A stretch of 13,167 nt of DNA from RGIG3528 sp045640725 (GTDB lineage: Bacteria > Bacillota > Clostridia > Lachnospirales > Lachnospiraceae): the NCBI GenBank assembly GCA_045640725.1, contig JAZUFN010000031.1, positions 1 through 13,167 of the forward strand, written 5' to 3'. A program made the position numbers and the translations under genes. The notes under the pieces were generated by a model. It saw nothing but the letters and a program-made list of their open reading frames with translations, searched no databases and was not told the DNA's origin. Positions 1 through 6,460 of this stretch are shown here, one piece after another. The first letter of the stretch is position 1. Each line of letters begins with the position of its first letter.

Positions 1-1135
1 TGTTGTACTTGTTACATGTAGCAATAACATGATCATCACGGATTGATCCGCCTGGCTCAGCAATGTAGCTTACACCGCTTCTCTTTGCTCTCTCGATGTT
101 ATCTCCAAATGGGAAGAAGGCATCTGATCCAAGGGCTACGCCTGTGTTCTTATCTAACCATGCTCTCTTCTCCTCAGCAGTAAATACTGCAGGCTTCTCT
201 GTGAAGATATTTTCCCACTTGCCATCTGCAAGGACATCCATGTATTCATCGCCAATGTAAAGGTCAATAGCATTGTCACGGTCTGCACGGCCGATAGAAT
301 CCTTAAACTTAAGACCAAGAACCTGAGGAGCCTGACGGAGATACCAGTTATCTGCCTTCTGGCCGGCCAGACGTGTGCAGTGAATACGGGACTGCTGGCC
401 TGCACCGATACCGATAGCCTGACCACCCTTTGCATAGCATACGGAATTGGACTGAGTATACTTAAGGGTAATAAGAGAAATAATAAGGTCAATCTTTGCT
501 GACTCAGGAAGTTCTTTGTTATTTGTTACGATATTGGAAAGAAGAGCATCGTCGCAAACCAGCTCATTTCTTCCCTGCTCGAAAGTGATACCGAATACTT
601 CTTTATGCTCGATAGGAGCAGGCTTATAGGAAGGATCAATCTCAATGATTGCGTAGTTACCCTTTTTCTTGCTCTTAAGGATCTCCAGAGCTTCAGGCTC
701 GTAGCCGGGAGCGATAATACCGTCGGAGACCTCACGCTTAATAAGATTTGCTGTATCTACATCGCAAACGTCGGAAAGGGAGATGAAATCACCGAAGGAG
801 CTCATTCTGTCAGCACCGCGGGCACGGGCATAAGCACATGCAAGAGCAGAGAGATCGGCATACTCCTGTACCCAGTAGATCTGCTTCTCCACATCGTTAA
901 GAGGAAGACCTACAGCAGCACCTGCAGGAGATACATGCTTAAAGGAAGTAGCAGCAGGAAGGCCTGTAGCTTTTTTAAGCTCTGATACCAGCTGCCAGCC
1001 GTTGAAAGCATCCAAAAGATTGATATAGCCTGGACGACCGTTTAAAACTTTGATAGGAAGCTCGCCCTCATTCATGTATACGCGGGAAGGCTTCTGATTA
1101 GGATTACATCCGTATTTTAATTCCATTTCTTTCAT
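1..1135 (-). CDS. purH: Stand-alone AICAR formyltransferase (PurH C-terminal domain only), partial
   Basis: Transfers a formyl group from 10-formyltetrahydrofolate to AICAR, giving FAICAR, the penultimate step of purine synthesis. I translated 378 codons; the C-terminus and stop lie beyond the left edge. The protein starts MKEMELKYGCNPNQ, which matches the LRYGENPHQ motif that opens the transformylase domain of bifunctional PurH. The roughly 200-residue N-terminal IMP cyclohydrolase domain is therefore absent by design, not truncated. The catalytic Lys-His pair is visible as SFKHVSPAG (K66, H67). The start is supported by GGAGG at 1143-1147, seven bases upstream; Met4 is a less well placed alternative. 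It lies downstream of the PurO-type cyclohydrolase, which supplies the missing activity, and is probably cotranscribed with it. The assignment rests on motif recognition and on the neighbour. Confidence 0.93.
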   Translation of the reverse strand, partial: MKEMELKYGCNPNQKPSRVYMNEGELPIKVLNGRPGYINLLDAFNGWQLVSELKKATGLPAATSFKHVSPAGAAVGLPLNDVEKQIYWVQEYADLSALACAYARARGADRMSSFGDFISLSDVCDVDTANLIKREVSDGIIAPGYEPEALEILKSKKKGNYAIIEIDPSYKPAPIEHKEVFGITFEQGRNELVCDDALLSNIVTNNKELPESAKIDLIISLITLKYTQSNSVCYAKGGQAIGIGAGQQSRIHCTRLAGQKADNWYLRQAPQVLGLKFKDSIGRADRDNAIDLYIGDEYMDVLADGKWENIFTEKPAVFTAEEKRAWLDKNTGVALGSDAFFPFGDNIERAKRSGVSYIAEPGGSIRDDHVIATCNKYN

Positions 1136-1148
1136 GATTATTCCTCCG

Positions 1149-1214
1149 AAAAAGTTGTCAGTGAGAACCGTCCCCGTGACAAAAAGTTGTCAGTGAGAAC
1201 CGTCCCCTGTGACA
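1149..1214. repeat. Two tandem copies of a palindrome-ended REP-like element
   Basis: Two near-identical units of about 33 bases sit head to tail (1149-1181 and 1181-1214, period about 32). They differ by a single inserted T in CCCC(T)GTGACA. Each unit begins, after five As, with TTGTCAGTGAG and ends with GTGACA, so the ends TGTCA/TGACA are inverted around the core AGAACCGTCCCC. A third partial end, TGTGACAT, follows at 1218-1225. The array fills almost the whole gap between the purO stop and the purH Shine-Dalgarno site. From memory, the same core (GGGGACGGTTCTC with TGTCA ends) is scattered in many Clostridia genomes, which suggests a dispersed REP or MITE-like element. I cannot confirm copy number here. 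Confidence 0.8.
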
Positions 1215-1224
1215 TTCTGTGACA

Positions 1225-1941
1225 TTATTTTACGTTCTTGTTGATGATGCGTGTCTCGTACTCGCCTGTAGCGATATCGATGTATCTGACGAAAAGGGAT
1301 ACCTTGTTTTCTTCATTTAATGCATTCCATACATTCTCGGTGAAGGTGTCGATGTCGCCCTTAAGCTCTACCTTGGTAGGCTCGCCTTCGAAGGATGGAA
1401 GAGGATTGCCATCACCCATATAGGTATGGATGAAACGGCCTTCGCTCGCCTTTGGTGCATTGTAGGCAAAAGTGAAACGGTTGCAGGCACTGCCGTCACC
1501 ATCATTGGATTTAAGGATGGACATGGCAAAATTGAATTTGCCGTTTTCTATATGCATAATGCCGGAAATACGAGGGGTATAATTGGGAGCATCAGGCTCG
1601 AATTCGCGGGTGCGAAGGGCCTGCTCAAAGGTCATCTGCTTATCCATGAGCTCGTAAATGGTATCTGTCTGGTCACCATTGGTAACGATAGTCTTATTAC
1701 CCAGAACTCTTACAGGGGAATAGATGATAAGACTGGGATCTGAAAGAAGAGAAGGATCAAAAGCTTCTGTACGGATGCCTTCGCCTTCTGTTACGAATAC
1801 GCGGTTTCTGGAGTTGACGCTGCGGCCCATAATAAAGTATGCGGTAACAGCCTTTTTGCCTGTCTCATCCATACCGATAACAATGCCACGGCCGGGATAA
1901 GATGTGCTTCTTAAGTCGTCATAAAGGGAAATTGTCTTCAT
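1225..1941 (-). CDS. purO: PurO-type IMP cyclohydrolase
   Basis: Closes the FAICAR ring to IMP, the last step of de novo purine synthesis. The 238-residue protein resembles the archaeal-type PurO family rather than the MGS-like cyclohydrolase domain of bifunctional PurH. Recognisable segments are YPGRGIVIG near residue 16, AYFIMGRSVNSRNRVF (residues 34-49), and the C-terminal SACNRFTFAYNAP and FIHTYMGDGNPLPSF stretches. The length fits a stand-alone cyclohydrolase. The start has AAGGAG about eight bases upstream. The gene downstream is a transformylase lacking its own cyclohydrolase domain, so the two together replace one bifunctional PurH. That pairing is strong contextual support. A promoter candidate lies at 1993-2022. 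Confidence 0.9.
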   Translation of the reverse strand: MKTISLYDDLRSTSYPGRGIVIGMDETGKKAVTAYFIMGRSVNSRNRVFVTEGEGIRTEAFDPSLLSDPSLIIYSPVRVLGNKTIVTNGDQTDTIYELMDKQMTFEQALRTREFEPDAPNYTPRISGIMHIENGKFNFAMSILKSNDGDGSACNRFTFAYNAPKASEGRFIHTYMGDGNPLPSFEGEPTKVELKGDIDTFTENVWNALNEENKVSLFVRYIDIATGEYETRIINKNVK

Positions 1942-1970
1942 GTTATACTCCTTATTTTGTGAAAAGCTAA

Positions 1971-2015
1971 AAAGCCTTATTTCTATGAAGGGATTCTATC
2001 ATAGAATAAGGCTTT
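1971..2015 (-). terminator. Strong hairpin terminator of the asparaginase-lipoprotein unit
   Basis: The arms at 1971-1988 and 1999-2015 pair over 17 bases with a single bulged T and a 10-base loop. Read on the minus strand, the hairpin is followed by TTTTTAGCTTTT. It lies 62 bases past the lipoprotein stop codon and before the purO start. On the plus strand the trailing tract is poorer, and no plus-strand gene ends here. Confidence 0.8.
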
Positions 2016-2022
2016 ATTTCAA
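1993..2022 (-). promoter_or_regulatory. Candidate promoter for purO-purH, embedded in the terminator hairpin
   Basis: On the minus strand TTGAAA (2017-2022) is separated by 18 bases from TAGAAT (1993-1998), giving a start near 1986. The -10 falls in the loop of the upstream terminator hairpin and the spacer overlaps its right arm. A transcript starting here would not contain the whole hairpin, so simple attenuation is not expected. This is a sequence match only; spacing is one base over the optimum. Confidence 0.5.
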
Positions 2023-2076
2023 AGGATTTGTTTTTATATAGTTTATAAGAATCAATAATATACTTATAAGATAATG

Positions 2077-3000
2077 CTACTTTATTCCGAAAAGCTGTAC
2101 GTCACAGTCCCCGGAGGTATTGGGCTCGGCTGCTGCCCAAAAAACAAGGTAGTTAAAAGAAGTGTAATCCTTGTATTCAGAATCGCTGGATGCATAGGCT
2201 TGTCCATTGGTGGTGAAAAGATCCTTATCAAAACTGCCGGTGCAGCTACCGATTCTGGTGGCTGACTTATCCGTTATGAAAGGCAGTACATCACCGCCCC
2301 AGCTGCGACCATGGGCGCCTTGTGTGGAGAAGGACCGGAATTTACCGAAGTCTATGCTGTCGTAAGCCTGCTTACTTGTGAATATATAAACCCCGTAAGA
2401 ACTGTATTCCTGATTTCTCAGCTGTTTCTGAAGTACCTCGTTTTTATATTTGGAAAGCAACAGGGCTATTGCATCATAGTCTTCGCAGTAAAGGAAGACT
2501 GCGCAGTCATTGTCTGTATCACCGTTATCTACCATGACCTTACAGTCTGAGATACCTACATCCTTGGCAAACTGGCTGAATTTATCCATCATGTTGTGAA
2601 GGTAGATGGCGTTCGCATAGTGTTCAGTGGAAGTGGCAGGATTGTTGGTAGAGTTCAGAGTATATGCATCCTGATAATAATCGGTGACGGTATAGCTGCC
2701 GCTGGCAGCTTTTATGGTGATTTCTACAGTGAATTTCTGTCCGCCCGGCACATCTCTGTAATCCTTCGGGCCACCTATGCCCTTTGCGGTAGGCACATTT
2801 AAAACCTCAGTTTTTGCTATGGATACATTGAAAGGAATAGAGGTTATGGCACTGACCTTTTGGGAATAAAAAGTCTTTACCGATGCGTCAGTGGCGGGAT
2901 TATTGCATTTAAGCACCAATGCCTGTCCGCAACCGGCAGATGACAATAAAAGTGTCAGCAATAATAGTGGTAATAATATTTTCTTCAAGTTTTTTTTCAT
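2077..3000 (-). CDS. Lipoprotein of unknown function
   Basis: I do not recognise the family. The 307-residue product has a lysine-rich start, a leucine-rich hydrophobic core (residues 8-19) and a lipobox SSAGC ending in Cys24, so it should be exported and anchored by lipid to the outer face of the membrane. The mature part is polar, rich in Asp, Ser, Thr and Tyr, and has no other membrane segment. It contains several cysteines (for example in SDCKVMVDNG, NDCAVFLYC and GSCTGSF) that could form disulfides. The start is well fixed by AAAGGAGGG, seven to eight bases upstream. It begins 23 bases after the asparaginase stop, so the two are probably cotranscribed. No function can be inferred beyond surface location. 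Confidence 0.85.
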   Translation of the reverse strand: MKKNLKKILLPLLLLTLLLSSAGCGQALVLKCNNPATDASVKTFYSQKVSAITSIPFNVSIAKTEVLNVPTAKGIGGPKDYRDVPGGQKFTVEITIKAASGSYTVTDYYQDAYTLNSTNNPATSTEHYANAIYLHNMMDKFSQFAKDVGISDCKVMVDNGDTDNDCAVFLYCEDYDAIALLLSKYKNEVLQKQLRNQEYSSYGVYIFTSKQAYDSIDFGKFRSFSTQGAHGRSWGGDVLPFITDKSATRIGSCTGSFDKDLFTTNGQAYASSDSEYKDYTSFNYLVFWAAAEPNTSGDCDVQLFGIK

Positions 3001-3023
3001 TGGTCCCTCCTTTGCCGTAGGTT

Positions 3024-4025
3024 TCAGTTCGCCTCCGGTGTAATACGGTCAAAATTAACAGGGGTGTAGAAAGCTTTTGCACGGGATTCGAAATCCTTAG
3101 GACAATTGGCCAGAATCCACATGGTCTTGGTGATAACGCATTCCAGAGGCATATCACCGGATTCCAAAAGATTCATGTTGTCACGAACTTCCTTTCCTAC
3201 TTCGTATATGGTCATATCGCTGCCTTCATGAGCTACCTGGGTGGCCATAACTATCAGCACATCGGGATGAGTTTGAGCCAGATCCTTGAATTCTTTCATA
3301 ATAGAAGCAGGGATACCACCCATGCCGAAAGACTCTACTATAATCGCGTCATAATTCAAAAATATAAATGGCAGAATCTTGGGATCCATCCCCGGAGTCA
3401 GCTTCAGCAGAAATACGTTGTCATTCATGGTCAGAGAGAAGCTTACGTTTTCTGCGGGCTTAGGGGTGGGAATATATCTGGTGATTCTGAAATCCATGAC
3501 TATGCCCAGTACAGGATAATCCATACTGGAAAAAGCATTATAGCTCTTGGAACGGGTCTTCTTCGCACGGGTACCGGCAATGATTTTTCCATCAAATACC
3601 AAAAGGACACCTCTGAAATCAGAAGCGGCCACGGTGATGGCGTCGTTAAGATTGGTACGTGCGTCTGTGACATCCAGATCGATAGGACGCTGGGAGCCGG
3701 TAATAACAATAGGCTTTTCCGGATTTTTAATCATCTGGGACAGGGCAGCGGCGGTATAAGCCATGGTGTCTGTACCGTGAGTTATGATGAAACCGTCAAA
3801 ATTATTGTAGTTGGCCTGTATGCATTCAGCAATTTTCCTCCAATTGCCGGAAGTTATATTAGTGCTGTCAAGAGAAAAGAGATTTACAGCACTTATGTCA
3901 TGCAGGGCAGCGGCTCTGGGAACAAAAGAAAGCATTTCCCTGGGCGTAATCTGAGGTGTAAGACCGTTATTCTTGTTTTTTGATGCGATGGTACCGCCTG
4001 TAGCGATAAGTAATATTTTTTTCAT
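3024..4025 (-). CDS. ansA: Type I (cytoplasmic) L-asparaginase
   Basis: Hydrolyses L-asparagine to aspartate and ammonia. With the start at 4025 the protein has 333 residues, the usual size, and begins MKKILLIATGGTIAS with nucleophile Thr12. The second signature THGTDTM lies at residues 82-88 (Thr85, Asp86), and the conserved lysine is probably K156 in GTRAKKT. No signal peptide is present, so it acts in the cytoplasm. The frame stays open to an ATG at 4106, but the 27 extra residues precede the family's conserved N-terminus and lie upstream of a near-consensus promoter, so I reject that start. There is no real Shine-Dalgarno site before the ATG. The lipoprotein gene follows directly. Aspartate produced here could in principle feed the aspartate-semialdehyde needed by the polyamine genes, but that link is inference. 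Confidence 0.93.
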   Translation of the reverse strand: MKKILLIATGGTIASKNKNNGLTPQITPREMLSFVPRAAALHDISAVNLFSLDSTNITSGNWRKIAECIQANYNNFDGFIITHGTDTMAYTAAALSQMIKNPEKPIVITGSQRPIDLDVTDARTNLNDAITVAASDFRGVLLVFDGKIIAGTRAKKTRSKSYNAFSSMDYPVLGIVMDFRITRYIPTPKPAENVSFSLTMNDNVFLLKLTPGMDPKILPFIFLNYDAIIVESFGMGGIPASIMKEFKDLAQTHPDVLIVMATQVAHEGSDMTIYEVGKEVRDNMNLLESGDMPLECVITKTMWILANCPKDFESRAKAFYTPVNFDRITPEAN

Positions 4026-4032
4026 GCTTCTC

Positions 4033-4060
4033 ATTATATATAGTCGCAAATCATTGTCAA
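4033..4060 (-). promoter_or_regulatory. ansA: Near-consensus housekeeping promoter of the asparaginase gene
   Basis: On the minus strand a perfect TTGACA (4055-4060) and a perfect TATAAT (4033-4038) are separated by 16 bases. Only seven bases, GAGAAGC, separate the -10 from the ATG at 4025. The expected start point is therefore at or within about three bases of the start codon. Confidence 0.85.
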
Positions 4061-4128
4061 GGGTAACAATATTAACATACGAATACAGCTGTTTAACGGC
4101 ATTCAAGGAAAAACTTATTTTCTTTTAA

Positions 4129-4157
4129 TTTTTTCTTCTATTAAAACGTGTTATACT
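4129..4157 (+). promoter_or_regulatory. Candidate promoter for the DUF308 gene
   Basis: TATACT at 4152-4157 is a good -10. The position 17 bases upstream holds only TTTTTT in a T-rich tract, so the -35 is weak. It is divergent from the asparaginase promoter, in a 166-base gap. The start would be near 4164, leaving a short leader containing GGAGGG at 4177-4182. Confidence 0.4.
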
Positions 4158-4191
4158 GATATTAATAAAATAATTTGGAGGGATTATACTT

Positions 4192-4818
4192 ATGAATACT
4201 GTAATGAAAAAGATTAAGCAGGCAAGACTTGAACTCATCCTTCTGGCTCTTGCCAATATCGCTCTGGGAATTGTACTGATTATTAAGCCGGAGGATGCGC
4301 TGGATTTTGTGGGAAGAGCTATTGGAATTGTGCTGGTAGTCTGGGGCATTATCCGTATCGTAAATTATTTCAGGGTAGCGGTAGTAGAAGCCTTTGGCTC
4401 CTTTGGTCTGGTACAGGGCGTAGCACTCATTGCCTTTGGTGCTTACGTGGCGGTAAGGCCTGCGGATATGGCTGCGGTATTCACAATTGTTATGGCTATC
4501 CTGGTTATTATTGGCGGTGTAATTAAAGTTCAGTATGCGGTAGACCTTAAGAGAATGAACGGTCCTGTCTGGTGGCTGGAGCTGGTTGTAGCTATTTCTC
4601 TGCTTATTCTTGGTGCTATTGCTCTGGTGGATCCTTTCGCTACTCAGGCTGCACTCATGATTTTCATAGGCATTTCACTGGTATTGGACGGCGTTTTTGA
4701 TCTGGCATCCATTATCAGAATATCAGTTCTGGCCAAGAAGGTTAGCAAAGAAGTGAAAAATGTTATGAAAAATGGCAGCTCTGAAGTAATTGAAGGAGAA
4801 ATTATTGTTAGGGAGTAA
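4192..4818 (+). CDS. DUF308/HdeD-family membrane protein
   Basis: A 208-residue integral membrane protein built of three internal repeats, each a pair of hydrophobic helices of the form G-x6-P then a Gly-rich helix. Approximate spans are residues 22-58 (ALGIVLIIKPEDALDFVG), 80-113 (AFGAYVAVRPADMAAVF) and 139-172 (ILGAIALVDPFATQAAL). This matches the DUF308/HdeD architecture of six membrane segments. HdeD in Escherichia coli is linked to acid stress, but most relatives have no known role, so I assign none. The C-terminal 30 residues are charged (AKKVSKEVKN and onward) and probably cytoplasmic. The start has GGAGGG nine bases upstream. It is a single-gene unit, divergent from asparaginase and closed by its own terminator. 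Confidence 0.85.
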   Translation: MNTVMKKIKQARLELILLALANIALGIVLIIKPEDALDFVGRAIGIVLVVWGIIRIVNYFRVAVVEAFGSFGLVQGVALIAFGAYVAVRPADMAAVFTIVMAILVIIGGVIKVQYAVDLKRMNGPVWWLELVVAISLLILGAIALVDPFATQAALMIFIGISLVLDGVFDLASIIRISVLAKKVSKEVKNVMKNGSSEVIEGEIIVRE

Positions 4819-4856
4819 CAGCGAAGAAATGCTAACAAATAATAAGTAAATATTAA

Positions 4857-4885
4857 TTGATTTTTTGGGAGTTTTCCTATATGAT
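4857..4885 (+). promoter_or_regulatory. Candidate promoter of the polyamine gene run
   Basis: TTGATT (4857-4862) and TATGAT (4880-4885) are spaced by 17 bases, giving a start near 4892. The last base of the -10 is the first base of the DUF308 terminator stem, so the promoter and terminator overlap. A transcript from here loses the left arm of that hairpin and should not be terminated by it. This is a sequence match only. Confidence 0.5.
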
Positions 4886-4917
4886 AAGCGGGTGAAATTT
4901 TGCCCGCTTACATTTTT
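4885..4917 (+). terminator. Intrinsic terminator after the DUF308 gene
   Basis: TAAGCGGG (4885-4892) pairs perfectly with CCCGCTTA (4903-4910) over a 10-base loop, and is followed by CATTTTTAT. It lies 66 bases after the DUF308 stop and 35 bases before the first polyamine gene. Confidence 0.8.
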
Positions 4918-4940
4918 ATATAAAACGGAATGACTAAACA

Positions 4941-4955
4941 GAGGTAGAATAATTG
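4941..4955 (+). promoter_or_regulatory. Translation start region of the decarboxylase gene (TTG start)
   Basis: The sequence GAGGTAGAATAATTG carries the Shine-Dalgarno GAGGT, seven bases and a TTG start at 4953. The codon just before is an in-frame TAA, so translation cannot begin further upstream. It matches the start region of the next gene at 14 of 15 bases. Confidence 0.75.
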
Positions 4956-6413
4956 GATTTAAAAAAACAGTCGGATGCCCCCCTTTACGAGGCGCTGGAA
5001 CGCTTTAGAAAAAAAAGAATAGTACCGTTTGATGTGCCCGGTCACAAGAGAGGCCGTGGTAACCCTGAGCTGGTGGATCTATTGGGGGACAGATGCGTAG
5101 GTATAGATGTTAACTCCATGAAGCCCTTGGATAATCTGTCTCATCCTGTTTCGGTCATAAAAGAGGCTGAAAAATTGGCTGCAGATGCATTTGGGGCGGA
5201 GCATGCTTTTTTCATGGTAGGAGGTACTACCTCTTCTGTACAGGCCATGGTTCTTTCGGTATGCAAAGAAGGCGATGAAATTATTGTCCCCAGAAATGTT
5301 CATAAGAGTGTTATTAACGCCCTTATTTTAACCGGTGCCAGTCCTGTATATATTAATGCAGAAGTAGATTCACGTATCGGTATAATGCTGGGTATCACTC
5401 CGGGACAGGTGGAGGAGGCTATATTAAAGCATCCGAAAGCAGTGGCGGTGTTAGTCAATAATCCTACCTATTATGGTATATGCTCCGATATTAAGGGAAT
5501 TTGTGATGTGGCTCATAAGCATGGCCTTAAGGTACTGGCAGATGAAGCCCATGGCACTCACCTTTATTTTGGCGACAATCTGCCTATAGCAGGCATCAGG
5601 GCGGGAGCAGACATGGCTTCCGTGTCTATGCACAAGTCAGGAGGATCTCTTACTCAGTCTTCCATTCTTCTTATTAATAATGGAATGAATGCTGAGTACG
5701 TGCAGACTATTATAAATCTGACCCAGACTACATCAGCCTCTTATCTTCTGATGGCCAGCCTGGATATCAGCAGAAGAAATCTGGCCCTTCGTGGACGTCA
5801 GTCCTTCCAGAAGGTAACGGAATGGGCAGAGTATGCCAGAGAAGAGATAAATCAGATAGACGGTTACTATGCTTACGGCAAAGAGCTGATTAACGGGTCT
5901 TCAGTATATGATTTCGATGTGACAAAGCTTTGTGTATATACCAGAGATATAGGTCTGGACGGTATCGAAGTCTATGACCTTCTTCGGGATGAGTACGATA
6001 TCCAGCTGGAATTTGGAGATATCGGTAATGTTTTGGCTTACATTTCCATAGGCGACCGTATCCAGGATCTGGAGAGGCTTATGGGAGCGCTGGCAGAGAT
6101 TAGCCGTCTCTACAGCCGTGAAGAAAAGCGATTTGAAGTAGACAGAGAGATGCTGCTTCCCCGTGTGGCAGCCAGCCCTAAAAAGGCTTTTTACAGTAAA
6201 AAAGAAAAGGTAGCCATAAGAGAGACCGCCGGCAGAATATCAGGCGAATTTGTTATGGCGTATCCACCGGGAATTCCTATCCTGGCACCCGGTGAAGAGA
6301 TTTCCGAAGAACTAATCGATTATATTCAGTATTCCATTGAGAAAGGATGTTCCATGCAGGGAATGGAGGATCCAAAGCTGGAGTACTTAAATGTTCTGGC
6401 TGAGGAAGTATAA
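4953..6413 (+). CDS. speA: Arginine (Orn/Lys/Arg family) decarboxylase, PLP-dependent
   Basis: Decarboxylates a basic amino acid; arginine to agmatine is the likely reaction because agmatine deiminase and N-carbamoylputrescine amidase lie in the same run. The 486-residue protein is the short Gram-positive type without the N-terminal wing domain. Visible features are PFDVPGHKRG (residues 25-34), the cofactor-binding GGTTS (90-94), VNNPTYYG (168-175), ADEAHG (196-201) and the lysine that binds PLP, K228, in SVSMHKSGG. The C-terminal domain ends with MAYPPGIPILAPGEE. Translation starts at TTG 4953; it is preceded by an in-frame stop, and the next in-frame Met (residue 56) would remove conserved sequence. 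Substrate choice between arginine and lysine cannot be read from sequence alone. Confidence 0.88.
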   Translation: MDLKKQSDAPLYEALERFRKKRIVPFDVPGHKRGRGNPELVDLLGDRCVGIDVNSMKPLDNLSHPVSVIKEAEKLAADAFGAEHAFFMVGGTTSSVQAMVLSVCKEGDEIIVPRNVHKSVINALILTGASPVYINAEVDSRIGIMLGITPGQVEEAILKHPKAVAVLVNNPTYYGICSDIKGICDVAHKHGLKVLADEAHGTHLYFGDNLPIAGIRAGADMASVSMHKSGGSLTQSSILLINNGMNAEYVQTIINLTQTTSASYLLMASLDISRRNLALRGRQSFQKVTEWAEYAREEINQIDGYYAYGKELINGSSVYDFDVTKLCVYTRDIGLDGIEVYDLLRDEYDIQLEFGDIGNVLAYISIGDRIQDLERLMGALAEISRLYSREEKRFEVDREMLLPRVAASPKKAFYSKKEKVAIRETAGRISGEFVMAYPPGIPILAPGEEISEELIDYIQYSIEKGCSMQGMEDPKLEYLNVLAEEV

Positions 6414-6419
6414 TAGGAT

Positions 6420-6438
6420 ATCGGCGCATGGCACCGAT
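6420..6438 (+). other. Small intercistronic hairpin before the speE-like gene
   Basis: ATCGGCGC and GCACCGAT flank a short ATG loop, giving seven pairs with one C-A mismatch. It sits six bases after the speA stop and just before the Shine-Dalgarno site of the next gene. There is no T-tract, so it is not a terminator. A role in RNA stability or start access is possible, but chance is not excluded. Confidence 0.35.
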
Positions 6439-6445
6439 GGAAACG

Positions 6446-6460
6446 GAGGTACAATAATTG
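6446..6460 (+). promoter_or_regulatory. Translation start region of the speE-like gene (TTG start)
   Basis: GAGGTACAATAATTG differs by one base from the start region of the preceding decarboxylase. The TTG at 6458 again follows an in-frame TAA directly, so TTG is the only start that keeps the conserved N-terminal WFQE segment. Confidence 0.75.

Noticed and set aside
605..985. A 126-codon plus-strand frame opposite purH
   Set aside because: The minus-strand frame encodes continuous AICAR formyltransferase; the plus-strand frame is a shadow.
1149..1214. The tandem repeat as a miniature CRISPR array
   Set aside because: Units follow each other without unique spacers, and no cas genes are present.
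3228..3983. A 251-codon open frame on the plus strand inside the asparaginase gene
   Set aside because: It is antisense to a protein with all asparaginase motifs, has no Shine-Dalgarno site, and its translation shows no recognisable domain.
4026..4106. N-terminal extension of asparaginase to an ATG at 4106
   Set aside because: The extension covers and precedes a near-consensus promoter, and the family N-terminus begins at the ATG at 4025.
4801..4843. A hairpin (ATTATTGTTAG against CTAACAAATAAT) spanning the DUF308 stop codon
   Set aside because: It is A/T-rich with a 20-base loop and no T-tract, and a better terminator follows at 4885. It is probably chance.
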